A stretch of 64,000 nt of DNA. Source: Deltaproteobacteria bacterium. GTDB lineage: Bacteria; UBA10199; JACPAL01; JAHFST01. The notes beneath the pieces were generated by a model. That model was given only the letters and a program-made list of their open reading frames with translations. It searched no databases and was not told the DNA's origin. Of the stretch, positions 7,021-14,653 are shown in pieces (positions within the stretch are counted from its first letter, which is position 1; each line of letters opens with the position of its first letter). Location of the stretch: NCBI GenBank assembly GCA_023265625.1, contig JAHFST010000001.1, positions 332,005-396,004 on the forward strand, written 5' to 3'. Both the position numbers and the translations under genes were made by a program.

Positions 7021-8303
7021 GGCGTTGGTGGCTGTCATTGGGGATTTTTTGCCTGGTTGCCTGCGGTCGTGTCCCGGCTCGGCCTGCCCCGTTATCGGAT
7101 CAAATACCCACCTTACTTCAGGTACTGCCGTCGGGGGCACAGGCGTTGGGTTTGCGGCCCAAACTACTCTTGTTGTTTTCTCAGGCGATGGACCCAACGA
7201 CGATTGATGAGCAATCCATCCTGTTACTGCCCATTGTCTTGTCACAGGACTTAGTGGATTCATCGCTGAAACTGAATCGTGAAGTTGATCAAGAGAACCT
7301 GACCAGTGTCCCCCTCAATTTTGCCATGACACCCGATCAAACGTTGATTGTGGTGGAGCCGGCCTATGACCTGCAGGCAGGGGTGGAGTATACTTTTGTT
7401 GTCACAACTCGGGTGTTATCTCAGGCACGCTTGTCTTTTCAGCAAGGCGGTCTGCATCCATTTGCGCGCTATTATCGAACCCTCTCCCCCAGCGCGGAAC
7501 CAGCGCCTATCGCTCCTCAAGTATCCTCTTCACAACCCATGACGGAACCTGAACCCGCTAGTCCGAATGAACCCACGGCTGCTTGGGATGATTTTGAGGC
7601 CGAGATCATTGACAAGTCCCAGGAGGCGATTCCGTTGCCGCCTGAGCCTCCTCTGGTAGAACCAATGCAACCTGTCGCACCGCTTCCAACCGAAGAACCA
7701 TCAGAACCATTGCCACCGGAAACACAACCATTTATCCCTCCGACAGATCCGCCGGCTGAGATACCTGTTGAGACACCAATAGTGGCTCCTGTTGGCAAGG
7801 TCGTCATCAATGAACTCTTCTACGATGCGGTGGGTACCGATACCAACGGCGTGCTCTTTATTGAACTGTACGGTCCAGCGGGTCAGGATATTTCCGGGTA
7901 TCAATTACTCTTCATCAATGGAGATGACGGCAAGATTTATGACACTCTGAGTTTGCCTACCAGTGCGCACCTTGGAGCGGATGGTTTTTATGTGATCGCC
8001 GATGCCAAGAGTAGTGCGGCAATCGAGTCCTTTGTAGTCCAAGCCGATCTGATCAAAAACTTTGATCCCCAGAATGGTCCGGATGCCCTGCAGTTGTTCG
8101 ATCTGCAGGGAAAAATAATGGATGTGTTAGGCTATGGGACCGGTCTGCCGCCTCAGGCCGAGAATGGCCTGGCTACCTTTGAGGGAACGGCCGCCCCGGA
8201 TGTGATCAATGGGCATACCCTGGGACGGAAGGTGGCGGGCCAAGACACGGATGACAATCAGGCTGATTTTATCGATCAGGCCGTGCCGACCCCTCGACTG
8301 TAG
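7017..8303 (+). CDS. Lipoprotein with Ig-like domain, Pro/Glu linker and lamin-tail domain
   Basis: A 428-residue protein starting at the ATG of the ATGA overlap with its neighbour. The signal ends LVACG, a lipobox. Residues about 20-150 resemble a bacterial Ig-like (Big_5 type) domain (LRPKLLLLFSQAMDPTTI, then AYDLQAGVEYTFVV). A Pro/Glu-rich linker follows (about 160-265), and then a lamin-tail domain opening GKVVINELFYDAVGTD and including FIELYGPAGQDISGYQL and DALQLFDLQGKIMDVLGYG. Lamin-tail domains in bacteria occur on exported nucleases and surface proteins and are thought to bind. The protein is probably anchored to the outer membrane with the linker spanning outward. No enzymatic motif seen. 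Confidence 0.8.
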   Translation: MRRWWLSLGIFCLVACGRVPARPAPLSDQIPTLLQVLPSGAQALGLRPKLLLLFSQAMDPTTIDEQSILLLPIVLSQDLVDSSLKLNREVDQENLTSVPLNFAMTPDQTLIVVEPAYDLQAGVEYTFVVTTRVLSQARLSFQQGGLHPFARYYRTLSPSAEPAPIAPQVSSSQPMTEPEPASPNEPTAAWDDFEAEIIDKSQEAIPLPPEPPLVEPMQPVAPLPTEEPSEPLPPETQPFIPPTDPPAEIPVETPIVAPVGKVVINELFYDAVGTDTNGVLFIELYGPAGQDISGYQLLFINGDDGKIYDTLSLPTSAHLGADGFYVIADAKSSAAIESFVVQADLIKNFDPQNGPDALQLFDLQGKIMDVLGYGTGLPPQAENGLATFEGTAAPDVINGHTLGRKVAGQDTDDNQADFIDQAVPTPRL

Positions 8304-8311
8304 GTGATATT

Positions 8312-8351
8312 TCAGCCGGAGGCTGACCCGCCTCTGGCGGGTATGGCGCCC
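8312..8351. repeat. Partial copy of a dispersed palindromic element
   Basis: TTCAGCCGGAGGCTGA followed by a CCGCCTCTGGCGGG stem and GGCGCCC closely matches the core of the element at 15398-15455 (TTCAGCCGGAGGCTGA followed by a CCGTCTCTGGTGGA segment and CTGCGCCCC). The outer TGTAGGGG arm is missing on the left, so this is a relic. It lies just after the lipoprotein stop codon and before the vapBC promoter. Confidence 0.6.
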
Positions 8352-8392
8352 TTGATCTTTCTTCAAAAATATGGCATATATGACAGTCATAT
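8352..8392 (+). promoter_or_regulatory. vapBC promoter with overlapping palindrome
   Basis: TTGATC (8352-8357) and CATATA (8375-8380) are separated by 17 bp. A 7-bp-arm palindrome, ATATGAC-A-GTCATAT (8378-8392), overlaps the -10 and the probable start of transcription, and extends into the first codon if the ATG at 8391 is used. Antitoxins of this type bind such sites to repress. Inference from layout. Confidence 0.45.
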
Positions 8393-8636
8393 GCATCGTA
8401 CCATGGTTTATCTGGAAGAACAGGACTACCAAATGCTGATCAAACGGGCGGCCTCCCTGGGGCGGCCTTTTTCAGAGCTGATCCGGGAGTCGATCCGCCG
8501 TTATCTGGCAGAGGTGGTGAAATGTCCTGCGTGGGAAGAAGACACTCTATGGAGGCTCAATGGAGCCGGTAAGGGGAATGTCTCCAACACCGATTCGCGG
8601 GATCATGACAAGATTTTGTATGGGTTGAAAAAATGA
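8391..8636 (+). CDS. vapB: VapB-like ribbon-helix-helix antitoxin
   Basis: An 81-residue protein beginning MHRTMVYLEEQDYQMLIKRA; an ATG at 8403 is a second candidate start. A ribbon strand (RTMVYLEE) and two helices (LIKRAASLGRPFSELIRESI) form the DNA-binding fold; the acidic C-terminus should wrap the toxin. It overlaps vapC by 4 bp (ATGA). A longer in-frame reading from 8304 would translate the repeat relic and is unlikely. It should repress its own promoter at the palindrome at 8378-8392. Confidence 0.82.
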   Translation: MHRTMVYLEEQDYQMLIKRAASLGRPFSELIRESIRRYLAEVVKCPAWEEDTLWRLNGAGKGNVSNTDSRDHDKILYGLKK

Positions 8637-9052
8637 GTCTCCGCGTCTTCGTCGATACCAGCGCTTGGAAGGCCTATCTTGACAAAAAAGACGTATTTCA
8701 CGAGGCGGTCAGCGAGCAATTCTTGCGTTGTCGGCGCGATCATACCGTTTTGGTGACCACGGACTACATTCTATCGGAAACCGTTACATTGCTTCGCATG
8801 CGTCGTGGCCTGGGACATCGGCTGGCGGTGCAATTCGGCAAAATGATACTGAACAGCCAAGTGGTTCATCTTAGGCATGTGGCTTCAGCCGATTTTCACC
8901 GGGCTTGGGAGATCTTTGAGCGGTATGCGGATAAAGATTTTTCCTTCGTCGACTGCGCTTCTTTTGCCGTGATGGAGAATGAAAAACTCAGTAGTGCCCT
9001 AGCGCTGGATGACCATTTCGTCCAATATGGTTTTCAAAAATTGCCGGATTAA
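8633..9052 (+). CDS. vapC: VapC-like PIN-domain ribonuclease toxin
   Basis: A 139-residue PIN protein. Conserved acidic residues are visible in VFVDTSAW (first Asp), YILSETVTLL (Glu), FSFVDCASFAVM (Asp) and the terminal ALDDHF. These bind Mg2+ or Mn2+ in PIN nucleases, which cut tRNA or rRNA. Translation is coupled to vapB by the ATGA overlap. Its 3' end overlaps the convergent aldolase/dehydrogenase gene by 4 bp, so there is no room for a separate terminator. It appears complete. Confidence 0.88.
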   Translation: MSLRVFVDTSAWKAYLDKKDVFHEAVSEQFLRCRRDHTVLVTTDYILSETVTLLRMRRGLGHRLAVQFGKMILNSQVVHLRHVASADFHRAWEIFERYADKDFSFVDCASFAVMENEKLSSALALDDHFVQYGFQKLPD

Positions 9053-11061
9053 CGCGGAAACGCCTCTTTGACGCCACCATCCACGGTGATGGTACACCCG
9101 GTGGTCTTGGCGGAGCGATCCGAGGCCAAAAATAAGATGGTCTCGGCCACGTCCATGGGGGTGACTTGGGCGTGGAGTAGGTTTCTCTTGCGGTAAAAAT
9201 CTTCCAATTGTTCAGGCGGGATCCCATGAGCTTGGGCGCGCTCGCGGCGTACCGTTTCTGACCAGAGCTTTGAATCGCCAAACACGGCATCAGGATTGAC
9301 GATATTGACCCGAATGCCCAACGGGCCGTTTTCAATGGCCAACACTTTTGCGAGTTGTGCCTCCGCCGCCTTGGAGGCGCTGTAAGCCGCAAAGTCTTTG
9401 CCCGGGGCCATCACGTTTTTGGTGGCCACAAAGACGATGTTGCCGCCGATGCCTTGCTGCTTAAAGATGGCCAAGGCTTCCTTGGCGCATAAGAAATGTC
9501 CCCTAGTGTTGACCGCAAAACTTTGCTCCCATTCCTCCAATGAGATTTGATCCACCGGGTGCGAGACGGCGATGCCGGCGTTGGAGACCAAGAGGTCGAG
9601 CCCGCCAAAGTGGAGCACCGCTTGGGCAAATGCCTGGGCTACTGACTCCGGTGATGTCACATCCATCCGGATCGCGATACAGACATCGGGCCCAAATTTC
9701 TTTTGTATCTCTTGCCCCACTTGGCTGACAGATGCTTCGTCGACATCGCCAATCACGAGGTGGGCGCCTTCTTGGGCCAGGCGAAACGCGGTGGCCCGTC
9801 CGATACCGCTGCCGGCTCCGGTGATCAGCGCAATCCTTCCCGCCATTTCTGGATCCGGTGGGGCCAGCGTGAGTTTAAAAAGTTCCAGCGGCCAATACTC
9901 CATTTCAAATATTTCAGCCTCGGTGAGTGAGGTGTAGTCATCGATCGTCATGGCATCCCGATAAACGGAGATGGTGTGTTGATAAATATCACGAACAATC
10001 TTTGCCGCTGTTAAATTCTTCCCAATGGAGATCAATCCGACCTCTGGGATCAAGACAACTCGGGGAAAAGAATCTTGCAGTTTTGTTTCAGGGTTGGCGT
10101 GCTTATTAAAATAAGCGGTATAGTGATCCTGGTAATTTTGTAAATCCCGGGTCAAATCGTTTTGCACAAACAGGGCGCTGCATTTGGTGCGGAGTAGATG
10201 GTCGGGTGTGACCGGTCCTCGACGGCTAATCTCAGGACCAATCTCAGAATTGGCAAACTCTAGGATGGGTGGCGTGTCAGCGAGTGTGAGGATAAATCTT
10301 TTTTGGGGAGAGACCAATCCGCGCAAGATGGGGGCGATTTTTAGGTAATTTTGTTGGCAGCATTCCGTGGTGTGTGTGTTGCCAAATGGTTTGAGAGCGG
10401 GGGTTGCCGAGACGAATTGTTCAGCGCGTGTCACCATTTCGATCATTGTCTCATAGCTTTCCCGTGCTGTTTTTCCCCAGGTGAAGATCCCATGTTTTTC
10501 CAAGATGGCCCCGCGGGCCCGGCTATTTTTTCGGACGGCTTGGGCTACGGCCTTGGCGAGGGGAAAGCCAGGCTTGATGTAGGGAACCCAAACCATGTCT
10601 TGCGCAAAGACTTGGGCAAAGATCTTTTGGTTATTTTTGGTGTTGGTCAGCGCCAAGATGGCATCGGCATGACTGTGATCGACATGATCGTACGGGATAA
10701 AGGCATGCATCAGGGTTTCAATGGAGGGCCTGGGGCTCTTGGGATTTAACAAACAGGCGTTGAGGTAATCGACCATCTCCTCATCAGACATGACTTCGCG
10801 TTGTTCCACGGCCAATAATTCTTCGAGACGCAGTGGGGAAAAATCTTTGGCCTGGGAGAACTTCAGATCCGAACCACTCCCTTTGACTCGGAGCACGCGC
10901 ACCTTGCGTCCCAGGTGATCCGTCTCGGTTAATTTCATGGAGGTATTGCCACCACCCCAGAGGACCAGGTTGGCCTCCTTCCCGATCAGCCGAGAACGAT
11001 AAACCAACAGATCTATCCCTGATAGTTTTGCGGCGGTTGTTTCTGACCAGAGATTTTTCAC
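9049..11061 (-). CDS. Bifunctional class II aldolase / short-chain dehydrogenase (RhaD-ADH type)
   Basis: A 670-residue fusion with a GTG start. Residues 1-380 are a class II aldolase domain with the zinc-binding HVDHSHAD (126-133) and ILEKHG (186-191). Residues 405-670 are a short-chain dehydrogenase with the NAD motif TGAGSGIG (414-421), SNAG (493-496) and catalytic Y560-x3-K564. The architecture is that of the rhamnulose-1-phosphate aldolase/lactaldehyde dehydrogenase family, though such fusions also occur outside rhamnose loci. No other rhamnose genes are present, so the substrate is open. It starts 9 bp after mqnP and looks like the last gene of the menaquinone operon. Confidence 0.88.
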   Translation of the reverse strand: MKNLWSETTAAKLSGIDLLVYRSRLIGKEANLVLWGGGNTSMKLTETDHLGRKVRVLRVKGSGSDLKFSQAKDFSPLRLEELLAVEQREVMSDEEMVDYLNACLLNPKSPRPSIETLMHAFIPYDHVDHSHADAILALTNTKNNQKIFAQVFAQDMVWVPYIKPGFPLAKAVAQAVRKNSRARGAILEKHGIFTWGKTARESYETMIEMVTRAEQFVSATPALKPFGNTHTTECCQQNYLKIAPILRGLVSPQKRFILTLADTPPILEFANSEIGPEISRRGPVTPDHLLRTKCSALFVQNDLTRDLQNYQDHYTAYFNKHANPETKLQDSFPRVVLIPEVGLISIGKNLTAAKIVRDIYQHTISVYRDAMTIDDYTSLTEAEIFEMEYWPLELFKLTLAPPDPEMAGRIALITGAGSGIGRATAFRLAQEGAHLVIGDVDEASVSQVGQEIQKKFGPDVCIAIRMDVTSPESVAQAFAQAVLHFGGLDLLVSNAGIAVSHPVDQISLEEWEQSFAVNTRGHFLCAKEALAIFKQQGIGGNIVFVATKNVMAPGKDFAAYSASKAAEAQLAKVLAIENGPLGIRVNIVNPDAVFGDSKLWSETVRRERAQAHGIPPEQLEDFYRKRNLLHAQVTPMDVAETILFLASDRSAKTTGCTITVDGGVKEAFPR

Positions 11062-11070
11062 GGGGGCACT

Positions 11071-11931
11071 CTACGAGATAAGAAGTGAGTAGGCAACCCC
11101 TGAGAGGTAAAGTAGCGAAATAAATCCATTGATCGTAAAAAAGGCGGCGTTGACCCGGGAGAGATTTTGGGGCGAAACGAGCGAGTGTTCGTAAGCCAAC
11201 AAAATACCAACCCCCACGAGGCAAACATAATAGGCAAGTGTGAGGTGATTATAACTTCCGAACCAGATCAATAGAGTGAGGGTGAGGAGATGCAGGAGTC
11301 GTGCACCATAAAGGGCTCGGGGAATTCCCAGGGCGACGACCAGGGAGTGCAGCCCCGTTTGTCGATCAAACTCCGCATCTTGGGTGGCGTAGATCATGTC
11401 AAAACCGGCCACCCAAAATAATACGGCGATCCCGAGCAGGATCGGGGCTAACTCGAAGCTTCCTCGTGCGGCGATCCAGGCCCCAATGGGTGCGATGCCA
11501 AGAGCCAGACCTAACACGAGGTGGCTCAATGCGGTGAAACGTTTGGTGTAAGAGTAGCCAAACAGGATGAGTAGGGCGATGGGCGACAATCGAAAGACCA
11601 ATGGATTGATCCAATAGGTTACTAAGACAAAAAGTATGGCTGATCCCAGGCTGACCAGGAGCACAAAGCGCTTGGAGAGGAGCCCGGCTGGGATGTGACG
11701 CGTGGCCGTGCGAGGATTACGCGCATCAAAATCGGCATCGATCCAACGGTTAAAGGCCATGGCCGCCGTGCGGGCGGTGACCATGGCGGCGATGACCAGC
11801 AGGAGAAGACGCGCGGGTGGTCGACCACCGGAGGCCACCAGCAAAGAGGCCAGGGCAAAAGGAAGGGCAAAAATGGTGTGGCTGAATTTGACGAGTTCGC
11901 CGACGTGGTAGATTTTTTTTAGGTAATTCAT
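11071..11931 (-). CDS. mqnP: UbiA-family prenyltransferase (MqnP-like)
   Basis: A 286-residue membrane protein with about eight transmembrane segments. The first Asp-rich motif reads NRWIDADFDARNPRT and the second DMIYATQDAEFDRQTGLHS; both bind Mg-prenyl diphosphate. MqnP attaches the polyprenyl tail to the 1,4-dihydroxy-6-naphthoate ring in the futalosine pathway; the neighbours mqnL, mqnM and menG support this over ubiquinone synthesis. The ATG at 11931 is the conventional start (MNYLKKIYHVGELVKFSHT). An in-frame ATG at 11973 would extend the protein through a palindromic repeat and overlap mqnM. The repeat sits 6 bp upstream of the ATG and leaves no visible ribosome binding site. Confidence 0.87.
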   Translation of the reverse strand: MNYLKKIYHVGELVKFSHTIFALPFALASLLVASGGRPPARLLLLVIAAMVTARTAAMAFNRWIDADFDARNPRTATRHIPAGLLSKRFVLLVSLGSAILFVLVTYWINPLVFRLSPIALLILFGYSYTKRFTALSHLVLGLALGIAPIGAWIAARGSFELAPILLGIAVLFWVAGFDMIYATQDAEFDRQTGLHSLVVALGIPRALYGARLLHLLTLTLLIWFGSYNHLTLAYYVCLVGVGILLAYEHSLVSPQNLSRVNAAFFTINGFISLLYLSGVAYSLLIS

Positions 11932-11937
11932 TGTTTT

Positions 11938-11967
11938 TGTAGGGGCGTATTGCAATACGCCCCTACA
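11938..11967. repeat. 30-bp perfect palindromic element (class A)
   Basis: TGTAGGGGCGTATTG followed directly by its reverse complement. An identical 30-bp copy is at 46549-46578 and near copies are at 15093 and 47518. It lies at the mqnM/mqnP junction: its TAG is the stop codon of mqnM, and it occupies the place expected for the mqnP ribosome binding site. Confidence 0.9.
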
Positions 11968-12508
11968 CGCCATACCGAGGCCGCAGATTATTTTCTACCC
12001 CCATATGATCCAGAATTCGTGCCACCACCGTATCAACTGCCTCCTCAATCGTCTTGGGCTTGCTGTAGAAGGACGGGATGGCGGGAATCACCGTGGCCCC
12101 GGCAAGTGTGACCAGGCGCATATTTTCGATATGAATCAAACTCAACGGTGTCTCGCGTGGCACCAGGATAATCTTGCGGCGTTCCTTAAAAAAAACATCC
12201 GCCGTCCGGCTCAGCAAGTCATCAGAGAGACCATGCGCGATACGTCCCAAGGTTCCCATGCTACAAGGGACGATCGCCAAGACATCGTACCGCGCCGAAC
12301 CACTGGCAAAGGGGGCGGTGAAGTCGCGAGGGGTAAAAAACGGAAAACCGCATTCCCGGTAATCAATCCCCGCCTCCTCCTGCCCGATCTGGAGGGCATT
12401 CTCACTGGCCGTCAGGGAAATATCGTGACCACTGGGTTTCAAGGCGGCGAGCAGTCGTTGCGCATAGATCGCCCCGCTGGCGCCAGAGATGCCGATCACC
12501 ATCTTCAT
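11963..12508 (-). CDS. mqnM: UbiX-like flavin prenyltransferase (MqnM)
   Basis: A 181-residue flavoprotein with GISGASGAIYAQRLL at the N-terminus and VPCSMGTLGRIAHGLSDDLL and VPRETPLSLIHIENM, all UbiX family signatures. UbiX makes prenylated FMN, the cofactor of the UbiD-type decarboxylase encoded two genes upstream. The ATG overlaps the menG stop by 4 bp (ATGA). A longer frame to 12538 exists but starts inside menG. The last codons (ENNLRPRYGV) run into a palindromic repeat that supplies the TAG. Confidence 0.9.
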   Translation of the reverse strand: MKMVIGISGASGAIYAQRLLAALKPSGHDISLTASENALQIGQEEAGIDYRECGFPFFTPRDFTAPFASGSARYDVLAIVPCSMGTLGRIAHGLSDDLLSRTADVFFKERRKIILVPRETPLSLIHIENMRLVTLAGATVIPAIPSFYSKPKTIEEAVDTVVARILDHMGVENNLRPRYGV

Positions 12509-13200
12509 GGGTTGCCTCGCTCGGCGGTCAACAGGCACGAGATCCCGCCGGTCTGATGCTTGATGGCGACATTTTGAAAGCCGATTAATTTTAACAGCTC
12601 CGCATAGGCGACGGGTGTGTAGAAACCTTGGATGGAGCGTTGCAAATATTCATAGGCGTTGCGGTGACGGGACAAGAGACGCCCCAACATCGGGATGAAA
12701 AAGTGGCCATAGGTGGCGTAGAAGAGGCGCGAGGCCCAGCGATCGGGGGCGAAGAAATCGAGCACGACCAACTTGCCCCCCGGTTTTAACAGCCGAAAAA
12801 TTCCCTCGAGGGCCCGGCGGTTGTCGTCCAAATTTCTCATGCCGTAGGCGCACATGATGCCGTCAAAGGAGTGGGGGGGGAAGGGCAACTGCATTGCGTC
12901 GGCATTTTGGATTTTTACCCGAGCTAGATCACCGTAGGGAAGTTTCTTCAGCCCGATCTGCAGCATCGTTTCCGAAAAATCAACCGCCGTAACATGGCAG
13001 TCGAGGTTGACCTGCAAGAGTTGCTGGGTCATCGCCAGGGTGCCGGCGCAGAGGTCGAGGACCTGGCGATAGCGATCTCCGGCGAGATGCTTGATGGCGG
13101 CTCGCCGCCAGAGTTGATCGATCTTCAGGCTCAAGAGGCTGTTGATCTGATCGTAGCGCGGGGCGATCTCGGTGAAGAGTTGTTTGACTTGTTCAGACAT
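12505..13200 (-). CDS. menG: UbiE/MenG-type demethylmenaquinone methyltransferase
   Basis: A 231-residue SAM-dependent methyltransferase. UbiE/MenG signatures: IAPRYDQINSLLS near the N-terminus, the SAM-binding VLDLCAGTLAMT, DAMQLPFPPHSFDGIMCAYGMRN-like core in two parts, and LLKPGGKLVVLDF. The usual glycine-rich motif is DLCAGTLA, close to the family form DVACGTGD but with a divergent end. It performs the last methylation of menaquinone. The ATG at 13200 sits 8 bp inside the end of mqnL; a longer frame to 13230 is less likely. It overlaps mqnM by 4 bp. Confidence 0.9.
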   Translation of the reverse strand: MSEQVKQLFTEIAPRYDQINSLLSLKIDQLWRRAAIKHLAGDRYRQVLDLCAGTLAMTQQLLQVNLDCHVTAVDFSETMLQIGLKKLPYGDLARVKIQNADAMQLPFPPHSFDGIMCAYGMRNLDDNRRALEGIFRLLKPGGKLVVLDFFAPDRWASRLFYATYGHFFIPMLGRLLSRHRNAYEYLQRSIQGFYTPVAYAELLKLIGFQNVAIKHQTGGISCLLTAERGNP

Positions 13201-14653
13201 GGATTCCCAATTGTTTCCAAATAGTGTCAATTTTTCTTTTTACGTCTTCAGTCATCTTGATCAATGGCGGCCACTCGCGGGGGAAGCCTTCTTCTTTCCA
13301 CTTGGTGGTGGCGTCGATGCCCATCTTGGAGCCGTAGGCGAATTGGTCGGCAGAGTGGTCGAGGGCGTCCAGGGGGCCTTCGGCGAAGGTGATGTCGCGG
13401 CGCGGGTCGATGTTGTTGGCGACGCGCCAGGTGACTTCCCGCAAGTCTTGCACATTCACATCGTCGTCCACGACAATGATGCACTTGGAAAACATCAGCT
13501 GTCCCATCCCCCAGAAGGAGTGCATCATCTTCTTGGCATGACCGGGGTATTGTTTCTTGATCGAGACGATGGCCAAGTTGTGAAAACAGGCCTCAATCGG
13601 GAGATTCATGTCGCGGATCTCCGGAAAGGTGGTCTTGATCAGGGGGAGAAAGATTCGTTCCGAGGCCTTGCCAATAAAACCATCCTCTTGCAAGGGAGGG
13701 CCGACAATCGTGGTCGGATAAATCGCGTCTTTTCGGTGGGTGATGGCCGTCACATGGAAGAGGGGATAGTTGTCCGCGAGGGAATAGTAACCGGTGTGAT
13801 CACCGAAGGGCCCTTCCTGGACGAGCGGTTCCATCGGGTCGACGTAACCTTCCAAGATAAAATCCGCATCGGCCGGGACTTCCAGGTCAATGGTCTTGCA
13901 ACGCACCATTTCGACGCCCTGCTTGCGGATAAACCCCGCCAAGATCATTTCATCGACATTGTCGGGTAATGGCGCCGTGGCCGCATAACCGTAGGTAGGG
14001 TCTCCCCCTAAAACGACGGCGACGGGGATTTTTTGTCTTAATTCACGATAGCGCTGAAAGTGTTTCGCGCCTCCCTTGTGGATCTGCCAGTGCATCCCGG
14101 TTGTTTGCTTGTCAAAGACCTGCATGCGGTAAGTGCCCACATTGCGAATCCCGGTGTCCGGGTCCTTGGTGATGACGACGGGGAAGGTGATGTAAGGGCC
14201 GCCATCTTGAGGCCAACATTTTAGATAAGGCAAGATGCTCAGGTCGACTGGTGCCTGGACCACCTGCTGGCAGGCTCCCTTAGAAACTGTTTTGGGCAGG
14301 TAGCTCCCCAGTTTGGCCAACTTGGGGATCATGCGCAATTTGTCGAGCAGACCGGACGGCGGTTGGGTCTTGATGACTTCATCGATCTCGCGCGCGATTT
14401 GTTCGACATCCTCCACCCCCAGGGCCCAGGCCATGCGTTGCCAGGTGCCATAGCTGTTGATGAGCAGGGGAAACTGGGATTTTTGTCCATCCACCTTAAT
14501 GACATTCTCAAAGAGTAGGGCAGGGCCCCCGGCCTTGGTGACGCGATCGGTGATCTCCGTGATCTCGAGTTCGGCGCGGATGGGATCCTGGATGCGGATC
14601 AGTTGGTTTTTTGATTCTAAAAAATTTATAAAATGACGCAGTGAAGGATACAT
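13193..14653 (-). CDS. mqnL: UbiD-family decarboxylase (MqnL-like)
   Basis: A 486-residue protein. UbiD signatures include AGGPALLFENV, MHWQIHKGGAKHF (cofactor and metal site), AVVLGGDPTYGYAATAPLP and EGPFGDHTGYYS (the acid-base Glu region), followed by HRKDAIYPTTIVG. UbiD enzymes use prenylated FMN made by UbiX to decarboxylate aromatic acids; in the futalosine route the substrate is the prenylated 1,4-dihydroxy-6-naphthoate. The start MYPSLRHFINFLESKNQLI at 14653 lies inside the mqnX 3' end (28-bp overlap). Gene order and overlaps show a single transcription unit. Confidence 0.9.
   Translation of the reverse strand: MYPSLRHFINFLESKNQLIRIQDPIRAELEITEITDRVTKAGGPALLFENVIKVDGQKSQFPLLINSYGTWQRMAWALGVEDVEQIAREIDEVIKTQPPSGLLDKLRMIPKLAKLGSYLPKTVSKGACQQVVQAPVDLSILPYLKCWPQDGGPYITFPVVITKDPDTGIRNVGTYRMQVFDKQTTGMHWQIHKGGAKHFQRYRELRQKIPVAVVLGGDPTYGYAATAPLPDNVDEMILAGFIRKQGVEMVRCKTIDLEVPADADFILEGYVDPMEPLVQEGPFGDHTGYYSLADNYPLFHVTAITHRKDAIYPTTIVGPPLQEDGFIGKASERIFLPLIKTTFPEIRDMNLPIEACFHNLAIVSIKKQYPGHAKKMMHSFWGMGQLMFSKCIIVVDDDVNVQDLREVTWRVANNIDPRRDITFAEGPLDALDHSADQFAYGSKMGIDATTKWKEEGFPREWPPLIKMTEDVKRKIDTIWKQLGIHV

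Noticed and set aside
9049..11061. A full rhamnose catabolism locus
   Set aside because: Only the bifunctional aldolase/dehydrogenase is present, without rhamnose isomerase, kinase or regulator.
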